Of a stretch of 64,000 nucleotides of DNA, positions 23,257 to 33,716 are shown piece after piece; the stretch's first letter is position 1; every line of letters starts with the position of its first letter. A program made the translations under genes and the position numbers. The notes below the pieces were generated by a model. That model was not told the origin of the DNA. It worked only from the letters and a program-made list of their open reading frames with translations, and ran no database searches. The stretch covers positions 23,178,451 through 23,242,450 of the forward strand of contig CM043948.1 in assembly GCA_014529385.2 (NCBI GenBank), written 5' to 3'. Source of the DNA: Adiantum capillus-veneris (lineage: Eukaryota > Streptophyta > Polypodiopsida > Polypodiales > Pteridaceae).

Positions 23257-23258
23257 AT

Positions 23259-23270
23259 TGGTATCAGAGC
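23259..23270 (+). other. tRNA-Met primer binding site of A2
   Basis: TGGTATCAGAGC, two bases after the LTR end; perfect match to the plant initiator tRNA-Met primer site. Confidence 0.95.
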
Positions 23271-23621
23271 AGGTTACGTCCTCCCGGGCTTAGTAGTCAG
23301 CTGCTCCAGCACACGCCTGCTCACTTTCTCCGATTTCAGTGAGCTTTGGCGAGTGTTCGCTCGCACGTCGACAAATATTTCGGGCGAGCTCTTACAGCTC
23401 AGTCTACTCAGATTTCTGATTCGGGCACATTCGGCCTTCGTTTCCACTACAGGCAGTACTGCATAGGCTATTTCGTCATTTTGTGCACAGTTTTTGTCAG
23501 TGCCATTTTCTGCATAACAGGTGCCTTACAGTCTTCTACGGTTTGTGCTATATAGCACATGTTTTTTTCGCTCCGTTTCTCCTATTTTTGGGCAGTTTTC
23601 ACATCAGCTGCAGCATTTACC

Positions 23622-24500
23622 ATGGCTGGCAACAACACAGATGTCTTCAAAATGTTTGCTGTTGAGGACAGATTGGATGGGGACAATTACCCTATGTGGG
23701 CTTATATGATGCAACACGTTCTTGTGTCAAAGGGCGTCTGGAATATTCTGCAGGGCATTGATGTATGTCGTGGTTCTGAGGATGTAGGCGATGTTGAGGA
23801 TGTTGCAGGTCTTGCTGCTATTAGAGTTGTTTTGCCTACGACAGAACAAGCTCATTGGGATGTAAAGGATGCGTAGGCTCATGCATTGATTGCGTTGTTT
23901 GTGAAGCGCACCATTGTTCCTCACATCCGTTCAACAAAATCTCCAAAACAGGTTTGGGATATTTTGGCTGGTCTTTATGCAAGCCGCAATGAGGCTAAAA
24001 TTGCTTTGTTGCGTAAAGAGCTGAAGTCGAAGATTATGCATGAGGAAGATGATATGGACGCTTTTCTTGCTAGTGTCAAGGATATCAATGAGCAACTTAT
24101 TTCTACAGGTGAAGTCATTTCAGATAGTTCCCTTTTGTGCAGATTGTTCTTAATGCCTTACCAGATTCTTACCAGATTTTTGGTAGTACTTGGAGACTTA
24201 TGACCCAAGGAAATCCAGAAGTTGTCAAGTTTGATGCATTATGCACATTGCTATTGCAAGAGTCACTTTCTAGAAAAAACAGGACTAGACAGCGTACAAT
24301 TGAACAGGCTTTTATTGCTTCTCAAAGAAAGGGTGGTCACAGCAATGCAGCCACTTCTTATGGTTCTGCTACGAGAGGCAAAACTTCTGTTCCCAATGCT
24401 TCTGCTGGCAACCTTTGTCTGGCAATTCTGGTGATAAAGGCAAAAAGAAAATGCGTTGCCATTATTGTAAAGCTAATGATCACTTAATCAAGTCGTGTCC
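23622..24500 (+). pseudogene. A2 gag with zinc knuckle
   Basis: Nucleocapsid/capsid region. Start MAGNNTDVFKMF in a CCATGG context. Copy A3 has MADNNTDVFKMF and A4 MVDNNTYVFKMF, which supports the start. An in-frame TAG at 23874-23876 replaces the Gln codon kept in A3 (DKQAHA). Frameshifts near 24140 and 24410. The zinc knuckle CHYCKANDHLIKSC (C-x2-C-x4-H-x4-C) is intact at 24456-24497. Confidence 0.92.
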
Positions 24501-27500
24501 TAAGTTGAAGGCCAAAGAGGCTAAGAAGAAAGAGGGTGGTTCCACTGCAAATGCTGGTTCCACTACAAATGCAGCCATTGTTGAGTCTTCTGTAAAAGGA
24601 AACTGTAATGTTGATGTTGATGCAGAATGGGCTTTTAGTGCAGAGTGCACTTACAATCCTGCTATCCATGATGCATGCTTGTCAGTTGCTGCAGATTCAC
24701 ATGTGTGGTGTTTCGACAGTGGTGCTACAAAGCACATTACCTCACATCGTGAATTGTTCATCTCTCTCGAGTCTGTCCCTCATGGGAATTCAGTCACTTG
24801 TGCCAACAATGCCTCTTATCCGGTTCAGGGAGTTGGAAAGATTGTGCTTACTGCTGCAAATGGCAGTTCCTTCACACTTGTTGATGCACTTTATGTACCC
24901 TGGGATCAAGAAGAATCTCTTGTCTATATCCGCACTTGCTAGACTTGGACTTCTAGTCAAATTTGTGGATGACAGATGTACAGTTCATGATCTCAGTTTT
25001 GGTGATGAAATAGTTGCATCTGGCCTTTTGTGTCGTGGGCTGTATAAGCTCACTTTGTATGACAAGTGTGGACAAAATTTTGCAAATGCTGTTGCAGATT
25101 CAAGGGCTATTTCAGATGCAAAACTTTGGCATGCACGTTTTGATCATCTGAATTTTGTCAGTTTGCTACGTTTGCAGAAATCTGATATGGTTGCTTCTTT
25201 GCCGCCTCTTAAAGCACCTGTCAAACATGTTTGTGAAGGCTGTATTCTGGGTAAGATGCAGCATTCTAAGTTTCCAAAGGATGGTTCAGTTCGGGCCACA
25301 CGTAGGTTGCAGCTTGTGCATAGTGATGTTTGTGGGCCCATGCAAACTCCATCCTTGGGCAATTACCTTTACTTCATGACTTTCATTGATGATTGCTCCA
25401 GGCATGCATGGGTATTTCCGCTTAAAGCGAAGTCCGAAGTTTTTATGTGCTTCAAACAATTTCTGGCTATGGCTGAAAATGTCTTGAAATGTACTATGGG
25501 CACCCTCCGTTCCGATCGAGGGGGGGAGTATTTGTCTCATGAATTCAATGCATTCCTGGCTAGTCATGGGATAAAACACCAATGTACAGTGCCTTATACA
25601 CCTCAACAAAATGGTGTTGCTAAGAGGAAAAACAGGTCACTTACAGAAATGGCACGATGTATGGTCAAAAGTCAAGCTTTGCTGCATTCTTTTTGGCTTG
25701 AGGCCATTATGTGTGCCACTTATGTACTAAACAGGTGTCCTATGAAAGCTTTGCAGTCTATTACTCCATATGAAGCATGGCATGATAGAAAGCCCCTTAT
25801 TGAGCACATGCGTGTTTTTGGCTGTTTGGCATATGTTTTGGTGCCACAAACACAACGCAGAAAATTGGATGATAAGGCTGTGAAATGTATTTTTGTTGGT
25901 TATAGTGCTGAAAGCAAAGGTTACAGATTGTATCATCCGCAAACAAAACGTATTTTGGTTTCACGGGATCTAGTGTTTGTGGAAGATTTTGTTCAGCCCT
26001 TGCTCTCATGTACTAGAGACAGTAATGTAAGCTCACAGGACATTTATGACACTTTGTTGCCTCTTTTCAATGGTGGAAATACGAATGTAAGTTCCAATGA
26101 GGCAAATGTACAGCCTATGGGGGTTTCTGAAAATGTTATAGATCAGCCTATTACTGATGCAGATGTACATGATGTACTTGATGAGGAAAGGGCTGAAAAT
26201 GAGCAGGCTAGAGGTATGCCAAAATGGTTGGTGCACACTTTGCATGATAGTAAATTGGATGCACCTTTGTCTAGTCATACTCGTTTAGGCTCTCGCCATG
26301 CATCTTATGCATCAGATTGTTATGCTTTGGCCGTGTCTAGCTTACATGATGTTGAGGAGCCTCTGTCTTTTGATGAAGCACAGAATTCAGAAAATTGGAT
26401 GGCTGCCATGCAATCAGAATATGATGCACTTATAGAAAGTGACACATGGACTTTATGTGATTTGCCTCCTGGCAAAAAGGCCATTGGTACAAAGTGGGTT
26501 TACAAGTCGAAACGCAAGCCAGATGGTGAGATCGATCGCCATAAGGCTCGACTTGTTGCAAAGGGTTATGCACAACAAAAAGGCATAGATTATGAAGAGA
26601 CTTTTGCTCCCACTTGTCGTATGACTACTATGCGTTTTCTATGTGCATTGGCAACTCATTTTGGTTGGGATGTACATCAATTAGACATTGTTACTGCTTT
26701 CTTGAATGGTGACATATTTGAGGAAGTTTATGTAACGCAACCTCGCGGTTTTGTCATAAAAGGACAAGAGGACAAAGTGTGCAGATGTAAGAAGGCTTTG
26801 TATGGGTTGAAGCAATCTCCTCGTGCTTGGTATGAGAAAGCTGACACTCATTTGGTTAAACGAGGCTTTCGTAACAGTCCAACAGAAAGCACATTGTATG
26901 TAAAGCGTGAGGGTGATGTACTTCTCGTTGTGGTTCTTTATGTCGATGATTTGCTGATCACTGGACCAAATGAGAGACATATTGCTGAAGTTAAGGCTGA
27001 TTTGAATGCTACTTTCAAGATGAAAGATTTGGGGCTGTTGCATCATTACTTGGGTATACAGTTTAAGCAGTGTGATGGTGGTATTGCCTTGTGTCAGAAA
27101 AGTTACATAGAGACATTGCTATGTAGGTTTGGACTTGAGGATTGCAAACCTATTGCCACTCCCATGGAAACAGGTTTGAAGTTGAGTCTACATGATGCTG
27201 GCGATCCTGCTGGTGTGACTCTTTACCAAACTGCTGTTGGCTGCCTCATTTATGTATGCAACACGAGGTCGGATATTCAGTTTGCAGTCTCACAGGTCAA
27301 CAAATTTATGCACAGCCCAGGGTCTAAGCATTGGCAGGCTGTCAAGAGGATTTTCCGCTACCTTAGTGGCACTTTACATCTTGGCTTGTTTTATCCCAAG
27401 GGGGATCATTGCCACCATATTTACATGCTTTTTCAGACTCAGATCGGGCTGGTTGTTTTGACACGCGAGTGTCCACTAGTGGTTTTTGTTTCATGCTTGG

Positions 27501-27894
27501 CAGTTCATGTATATCATGGTTGAGCAAGAAGCAACCTACTGTGGCCACTTTGAGTTGTGAGGTTGAGTACAGGGCAGTCTTCATAGCTACAGTTGAGTGT
27601 GTATGGCTCAGACGCCTTATGGCTGATTTGGGTGTTGGACAGGACACTGCCAACACTATCTACACTGACAGTCAGAGCGCATTAGCAGTTGCAAGGAACC
27701 CAGTTTTTCATGCTCGCACAAAGCACATCGAGGTGCATTACCACTATGTCAGGGAGAGGCTCTCAGTAGGAGAGATCAGCTTGGCTTATGTGCCAACACA
27801 GTATAACCTTGCAAATCTTTTCACAAAGGCATTGTCTCGTGAGAAGCTTGAAGCTTTCCGCAAAGCTTTGGGCTTACTTTCCTTTGTGGACTGA
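24500..27894 (+). pseudogene. A2 protease-integrase-RT-RNase H
   Basis: Protease site CFDSGATKHITS near 24711. An extra C near 24900 shifts frame. Integrase zinc region HARFDHLN and CEGCILGK, then core HSDVCGP, SDRGGEY and, where the family has Glu, NGVAKRKN (Lys codon at 25622-25624). Reverse transcriptase: KWVYKSKRKPDGEI, RLVAKGYAQQKGIDYEETF, DIVTAFLNGD, YGLKQSPRAWY and the catalytic YVDDLL. A frameshift near 27405 separates RNase H, which keeps FSDSDRAG, SCEVEYRA and TDSQSAL, and stops TGA at 27892-27894. Domain order is copia. Apart from these lesions the longest open stretch runs from about 24905 to 27400. Confidence 0.95.
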
Positions 27895-27959
27895 TCATGT
27901 CCTCACGGCATGGCACTTCCCTTTACTCATGTGCTAGCTCTCGTTCACCGCATCACTCC

Positions 27960-27969
27960 AGGGGGGGAT
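27960..27969 (+). other. polypurine tract of A2
   Basis: agggggggat immediately before the 3' LTR (starts 27971), the expected second-strand primer site. Confidence 0.85.
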
Positions 27970-27970
27970 T

Positions 27971-28197
27971 TGTTACCATATACATGTTGTAGTGATGTGT
28001 GTGAACACACTAGGACCTCCGGAGCATTTTTTCCCTCTTTAGGAGGTTTTTTCCCCCGAGCATTGTATATACACCCATCACTCTAGGGCTATATATCTTT
28101 CCATTACACACTAAGTAACACACTCTCTATTGTGTGCCTTGAGCTTCCTTCGTCTTCTCCAAGCTGTGTGCATTTCTCTACAACCCTAATTCCAACA
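27971..28197 (+). repeat. 3' LTR of A2
   Basis: 227 bp, tgttaccat..ttccaaca, followed by the target duplication aaaag. Counterpart of 23030-23256. Confidence 0.95.
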
Positions 28198-28202
28198 AAA
28201 AG

Positions 28203-29090
28203 GGAACATGGAGTTTGCTAAAAGTAATCCTGAATTCTACACAGAATCTATTTGGAATGTTTTTCGACCATATGTTAAATGTGTACGTAAATTTCTTGAC
28301 CCTAAAGCATCGTGCGAATCCAACATTATGTGGTTTGACCATGCTATCCGGTTTATCCTCAACCACCTGGACCAACTCTTCCGCGAGAAGCCAGGGGAGT
28401 TTCATCTATCCCTTATCTGTTCTTGGTTGGGTGGCCAAGCTAAACAACTAGTGATTTCTCAAATTGCTTTCAATATTTTTCATGGGCTTATGTTGGATAT
28501 CCTTAAAGAACTAAAACCTGATGAACCTGGGACATATTTGACTACATATGCAAACTACAAAGGTGTTAAGATTATCACTAGCTTACTCAAGCCATGTATT
28601 GAGGATGATGATTCCCCCTCACTGAAAAGACCTAACTCTCTAGCCGGCCCCAATTCATTCACGTCATTTCTGACACCTAACTCATCCTCTAATTTTAGTA
28701 GAGGATAATCTTGTACCTTTACTAGGGGAAGAGGAAGAAACACCCCTATCTGGCACCTTCTTGACTTATCATCAGTTATGCTGTGCAGGTTGCTATTGGC
28801 CCTTCTTGCAAAGAGTATATTTACGAACATTAGTTTTTTCAAAATAAACTTCTGGATTGGGTACACCCAAAGACACTTTTTTGTGAGTGTTTTGACTTAC
28901 TTTTTCGAAACCATTAAATACTTGATAATGTACTTATTGGTTGGAAGTATCAACAACCTATTAAGAATCTGGTTTATAGTAATGATTTTTTACTACACAA
29001 CACCATTCTTGATTGTGCTTGTGATAAATATATCCCTTTTTGTAAACATTTTGATACTTATGGCAAGCATGTTTGACTTGTAGTCTTGAT
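28203..29090 (+). pseudogene. Penelope-like element, N-terminal region part 2
   Basis: Resumes right after the A2 target duplication. An open stretch 28208-28708 (MEFAKSNPEFYTESIWNVF, ends SSSNFSRG) is followed by a GRGRN segment and, in changing frames, hydrophobic and aromatic sequence. No recognised domain. Its position directly ahead of the RT suggests it is the RT N-terminal extension or an upstream ORF. Confidence 0.45.
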
Positions 29091-30720
29091 CTAGTTAAGA
29101 ATACCACAGTCCAAAAAATCCTAGCTAAAGGACTCAACCACATACCTATTTTTCCTAAAAACCCATATCTCGCTTTATCAGCTTTACTTAGTTGTTTAAA
29201 TGATCTTGTTAGTACTCTCCAAATGGAGAAGACAATCCTACTAGACTTAGAAAAATTGGTTGAAGAATGTTTTTTTCAAAAGATCTCGCTCTTACCATAT
29301 AAATGGTTTTCTACTGAAAGCACATGGATCACACCACAATTGGTTGTTGGATTTCAAAAGCTTTTACAGGATTGGTTTATAGTTGGGATGGATAAAAGTT
29401 GAAACTGTCGCACTCTGTTACGCAAAAACTTGGCTTGGAAATAACTCACTCTCGGGTTTCTGGGAAGGAATTCACACCACTTAACACCTCTCTAAATGAG
29501 GTCACTAATATGTTTTCAAAACACCTAGATAGATTAGGCTATTTTCTTCAAGATACCAAACTTCCAGTACTTTTTCCCACCTATAAATTACACAAGCATA
29601 AATTTAGATGGATATCTGATGCCTCGAATGGTATTTTTACTAACATTACCAAGGATATCACCCTTTGCCTTGACTCGGTACTTTCAGAATTTGTATTTGC
29701 CTGCGCCTCTAAATAAAAAGTCTGCTCTTACTTTATCCAAATATACTATAACCCTTTTTGGCTAGTAAAAAACTCCACAGAAGTTACGCTCACCCTGCCT
29801 AAACAGATTTTCCATCTCTTCACAACCGATATTACTCAATGCTATGAGAACATACCCCTGGAAGGAGTATTAGGATTGAAAGAAGTTCTTTTACAGATGA
29901 TTAAGCTTGCCTTTAAACATGCTAGGAAGAATGGTTTCTTCTACATGTCTCTCTCTTGAAAACCTAGATGGATTAAGAAAACAAAATCTTCTCATCCCTT
30001 ACACTTCGATGAGGATAAACTATTTAAAAATATATATTAAGTCCTTGATAACTTCACTATTCTCTTCGAAGGACAGTATTTTAGCCAAAGCATGGGCATT
30101 CCCATGGGTTTTTCCTGCTCACCTCTTATGTGTAATTTATACTTGGCATTCTTTGAATACAAATGGTTTCTCAAAACCATGAGTGACAAAAGCAGCTATC
30201 ATAAACTTTCACTATTCAAACACACTTATAGATATATGGATGATATATTAAGCCTCAACAATAAAACATTCTTGGAAGAAATCAATTATATTTATCCTAA
30301 CTACCTAAAAATAAAACCAACGAATGGAGAAGGGTTTAATACATCAACCGGCTTCTTTTCTACCTCGGTACAATTCCTTAACTTTACAATTACACTTCAT
30401 AACCTTTGTGTGGGAGGTTATGACCAACGGTTTACTTGGAAGAGGGACCTATTAGATATCCCACCCATTGAATTCATAAAAAAGAACAGTAATCAACCAC
30501 ATAAAGCTGCTCTTAGTACCTGCATTCGCCTCTTATACTTGATAGTGTACTCCTCTTCTAATTGCTTCTTAGCATGGGAGGATATCAAGATACTTATCCA
30601 CAATTTTTCCTTAATGGATTCAAGAAATGTGACCTAATTAAAAAAATCATAAAATCTCTTTCTCAAAACGACTGGCATGGCTTACATTTTAACCATACTA
30701 GCCTCATTTCTCTAATTACG
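29073..30720 (+). pseudogene. Penelope-type reverse transcriptase
   Basis: Segment 29073-29402 holds TTVQKILAKGLNHIPIFPKNP, like the KGLxF(I)P block ahead of Penelope RTs. After a frameshift near 29400 one frame runs to about 30600 with three stops (29714, 29957, 30038). It contains PTYKLHKHKFRWISDA (RT2-like block), motif A FTTDITQCYENIP (Asp codon 29828-29830), motif B GIPMGFSCSPLMCNLYLA (about 30095) and motif C YRYMDDIL (Asp codons 30239-30244). The C-terminal part has CIRLLYLIVYSS and, after a shift near 30605, LNGFKKCDLIKKI, as in Penelope RT thumbs. All catalytic Asp are kept. No telomerase- or copia-specific motif is present. A GIY-YIG domain is absent. Confidence 0.72.
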
Positions 30721-30724
30721 TAGT

Positions 30725-30744
30725 AGGCCCATTCACAATGGGCC
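30725..30744. repeat. short perfect hairpin after the RT
   Basis: aggcccatt-cac-aatgggcct, a 9-bp stem with a 3-base loop, just after the last readable RT codon and before the right pseudo-LTR. Could be a 3' RNA structure; function unknown. Confidence 0.6.
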
Positions 30745-30784
30745 TGCTATCGACCCATTGTGTATGGTGACTGGGACAAGGCGG

Positions 30785-30824
<40 letters not shown>

Positions 30825-33159
30825 GTACTTCTACAACTAGTATTTAAACCCAATAAAAAAACCCCCCGACTCTTTTGGTTGGGTTTAGGACCTCTTTACC
30901 CCCACAACCCCTAAAATATATAATAAAACAAGTCCTCCCCCCCTCCTTTTTTTCCTTGTATGGGAGTAGCCCTTTAAAAGCATAACTTTGATAATGCTTC
31001 TCAAAGGTGCATTGAAAATGGAACAGTACCCCATAATAAACTGGCGGGCAACTCTAGGTATTGTGATTAATAATCTTGGGTATATCGAGTTGTTCACGCC
31101 TATCACGTACAATGTATATGTCACATAGGAGCTCTATGTACCTGCACGTTGCATGCTGATGTTGTTCATCTCCTCTCTCCTACTCAGGTCTAGGGCGGCT
31201 GCCGCTTGAAGCCTTACACTTTGACAACTGAGCCGATTTCAATACCGTTGGTTTGCATCATCATCAAAGCAATATATAAAGGTGAGGAAGGCCCTAAGCC
31301 CCTCACTTAGTCTCTTTGCATGGTGTTTGTATAAAGAGAGATTGAGAGTTTTTTTGGAAGCTTGCCTACTGTCTAACCATGGAGCTTGTGGCAAACGAGG
31401 GCGCTTCTCGGGTCCGCAATTTGTATATTTTTTTTAAAAAAAAATTGTTTTTTTTGCACCAAGCATTCTGGTTTTCATATGATAAATAGGAAAATGGTTT
31501 GGCTTGATATGTAGCGGCCATATGTATTAAAAAACCAGTCCATACTCTCTCTGGTTTTCTTGACGCAATGGTTTTTTACAGTAGTCGACGAATTTTTTAA
31601 ATTTGTTTTAACTTTAGGCATAAAGGGCACTTGGCCTAGGCATGTAAATGAGGATTGCAAAGGATCCATGAATGGCTTTGTTCACATACCTTGAGCTTTA
31701 TGATTACACAGGTGTAGATAGCTTCGCACCAATGCATTGGCTAGCGTTTTATAAAAAAACTCGGGTTTTTTTAAACATCTTTTTGTTGTTTTGAGATAAT
31801 GGGCATTAGGTCGTACCCATGCACTTCACTGGTAAGCATGGCATTAAGTCTGAAGCCTTGGTTTTGGGCTCATATATCTGTGTACTGATTCAACAAAAAT
31901 AGGCTATTAGCTACGGGAAGTAGCCACTGATGCCATTGATATATTTTGGCCGAGAATATTAGGATAAACTGGTTAAAAAAAGGGGCCGGGTCTAATGAGC
32001 CCTTGGTTGCATTTGATACATGGTTCTTTTTGGGCAGCTAGTGCAATTGTGGTGTCACATTGATAATGTAAAACTGCGCACTGAGATCTAGGTCACAGTG
32101 CATACCATGATGGTGGTTTTTTAACCATGCAATAATTGATCAATTTAGATCTAATAAATCTCTTTTTTCACTTAAGGAATGGTGTATGAATACTTGGGTA
32201 TACAATTTCGGTATAAAATTTTGGTTCCTCTCATTCAAACTAAAGGTAGAGGATGTGATATGCATAGCAAAGTACTTTTATGCCTAAAGCCAAGCAACAT
32301 ACAAAATACTTGAAGTTGGACACGATGTGTTTTGAAGTTGTATCTAATGCTAAGGACAAAGTTACTATGTTTTGACTAAATGGTTTCAAAGATGGAAGTG
32401 GTAAGAAGTATAACACATTTTTTTGTAATAAATCTAGGAGAGCTGTCTGACCAATTTCTCCACATAAATAAAGGGAATGACAAACTTGCTATAGAAAAAT
32501 CTTGATGGTGTATGGTTGGGAAGTAGGCACAAAATAACTTTGAAACTAATGGTGGTATTAAGTCACTTGGATTAGAAGGGGTGGTGGCCTTCTGATCAAA
32601 ATGATACATATGTAAATATCTATTTAAGGACTTTTAAAAATTGGGCTATGTAGAAACCATACATACATATATAAATATATACCATAAAACAAAGAGGTAA
32701 TGGCCTTTCTTACAAGGTAAAAAGAGAGAGAGATTTTTTAAAACAAAAATACATGTATACTTTGGACGTTTGTTTAAAGTAAAAAAAGTTGTAAGTTGGA
32801 CATGGATAACAATTGATATACTCCATTGACACCTGTAAAACACATTCAAGACTAACGTATATGTTGTTTTGTTTGAATGGATGCAGGTAAGGACTCTATC
32901 CTTTCTTGGAATTTTTTTAGCTTGAGGCAAATGTCTGTCCATGATTAGACTGGATCATACTACTTGGGAAGTACTTCTTTAATGGGTTACTATGATTGTA
33001 TACTAGAATGAGGCCTCAATCTTATATGCCATGACAAAGATAATTCTAAGACTGAGTTGTTTTTGTACTAATCATTGCCTTTCCTCTAACCCCAGTTGTC
33101 TTTTGAATGTTAAAGTTTATTTATGTCTTATTATTTAAGTAAAAACAGCTACACACACG
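30785..33159 (+). repeat. right pseudo-LTR, in two pieces (30785-31184 and 33070-33159)
   Basis: Follows the same order as the left copy: (CA)n, aagtacttctacaacta, tcttttggttgggtttagga, aaagcataactttgataatg, ataaactggcgggca, ending aaaaacagctacacacacg at 33159. It is interrupted at 31184 by about 1885 bp, and copia A3 begins 16 bp beyond the shared end. Confidence 0.8.
31185..33069. mobile_element. 1.9-kb insertion of unknown class in the right pseudo-LTR
   Basis: Comparison with the uninterrupted left copy shows extra DNA between ctctctcc and atcattgcctttcctcta. tact lies at both edges (31181-31184 and 33066-33069), a possible 4-bp target duplication. The interior is AT-rich, starts caggtctagggcggctgcc, and holds no recognisable protein or terminal repeats. 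Confidence 0.5.
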
Positions 33160-33175
33160 AGGCTACACACATACA

Positions 33176-33398
33176 TGTTACCATATACATGTGGTAGTGA
33201 TGTGTGTGAATACACTAGGACCGCCGGTGCATTTTTTTCCTCTTTAGGAGGTTTTCCCCCGTGCATTGTATAAATGCCCATCACTCTAGGGCTATCTATC
33301 TTTCCATTGTACACTAAGTAATACACTCTATTGTGTGCCTTGAGCTCCCTTCATCTTCTCCAAGCTGCGTGTGTTTCCCTGCAACCCTAATTCTAACA
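33176..33398 (+). repeat. 5' LTR of A3
   Basis: 223 bp, tgttaccatatacatgtgg..ttctaaca, closely similar to the A2 LTRs. TGGTATCAGAGC follows at 33401-33412. Confidence 0.95.
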
Positions 33399-33716
33399 AT
33401 TGGTATCAGAGCAGGTTGCATCCTCCTGGGCTTAGTCGCTAGCAGCTCCTGCTCATTTTCTCTGATTTCAGTGAGCTTTGGCGAGCGTCGGTGCAGGTCG
33501 ACAATTTTTTTTGATTCAGGCTCATTTCGCCCTCCGTTTCCACTACAGCCAAGTCTGCACATACAATTTTTTCATTTTGTGCAGAATTTTGTCAGCGCCA
33601 ATTACTGCATAATAGGTCCCATATAGTCTACGCGGGTTGTGCTATATAGCACGTGCTGGTCTCACTCAGTTTCTCCTCATTTCGGGCAGTTTTCACATCA
33701 AGTGCATGCATTTTCC

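Larger units (their letters stand above)
23030..28197 (+). mobile_element. complete Ty1/copia element, family A copy A2
   Basis: 5168-bp element with two 227-bp LTRs, primer site, gag, protease, integrase, RT, RNase H and polypurine tract, flanked by the identical 5-bp duplication aaaag (23025-23029 and 28198-28202). Both LTRs have TG..CA ends. By hand alignment they differ at about 13 of 227 positions, so the insertion is not recent. The coding part has an in-frame stop and several frameshifts, and the integrase lacks its third acidic residue. It interrupts the Penelope-like element. Confidence 0.96.
21309..33159 (+). mobile_element. Penelope-like retroelement with pseudo-LTRs, split by later insertions
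   Basis: Direct repeats at 21309-21784 and 30785-31184 plus 33070-33159 enclose an N-terminal region and a reverse transcriptase, all on the plus strand. Direct repeats flanking a Penelope-type RT are the known pseudo-LTR arrangement of this group. Copia A2 (23030-28197) is nested inside with exact target duplications. A 1.9-kb insertion splits the right repeat. Without these the element is about 4.8 kb. No GIY-YIG endonuclease segment was seen after the RT, so it is either endonuclease-lacking or truncated. The group assignment rests on motif reading alone. Confidence 0.65.

Noticed and set aside
30092-30637. Telomerase reverse transcriptase
   Set aside because: The RT has GIPMG and YMDD with a Penelope-like thumb, lacks telomerase-specific regions, and is flanked by element direct repeats.
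21309-33159. Hammerhead ribozyme in the pseudo-LTRs
   Set aside because: Such elements often carry one. I looked for the CTGANGA and GAAA core in both repeats on both strands; ctgatgttgttc near 31156 is the closest and does not fit.
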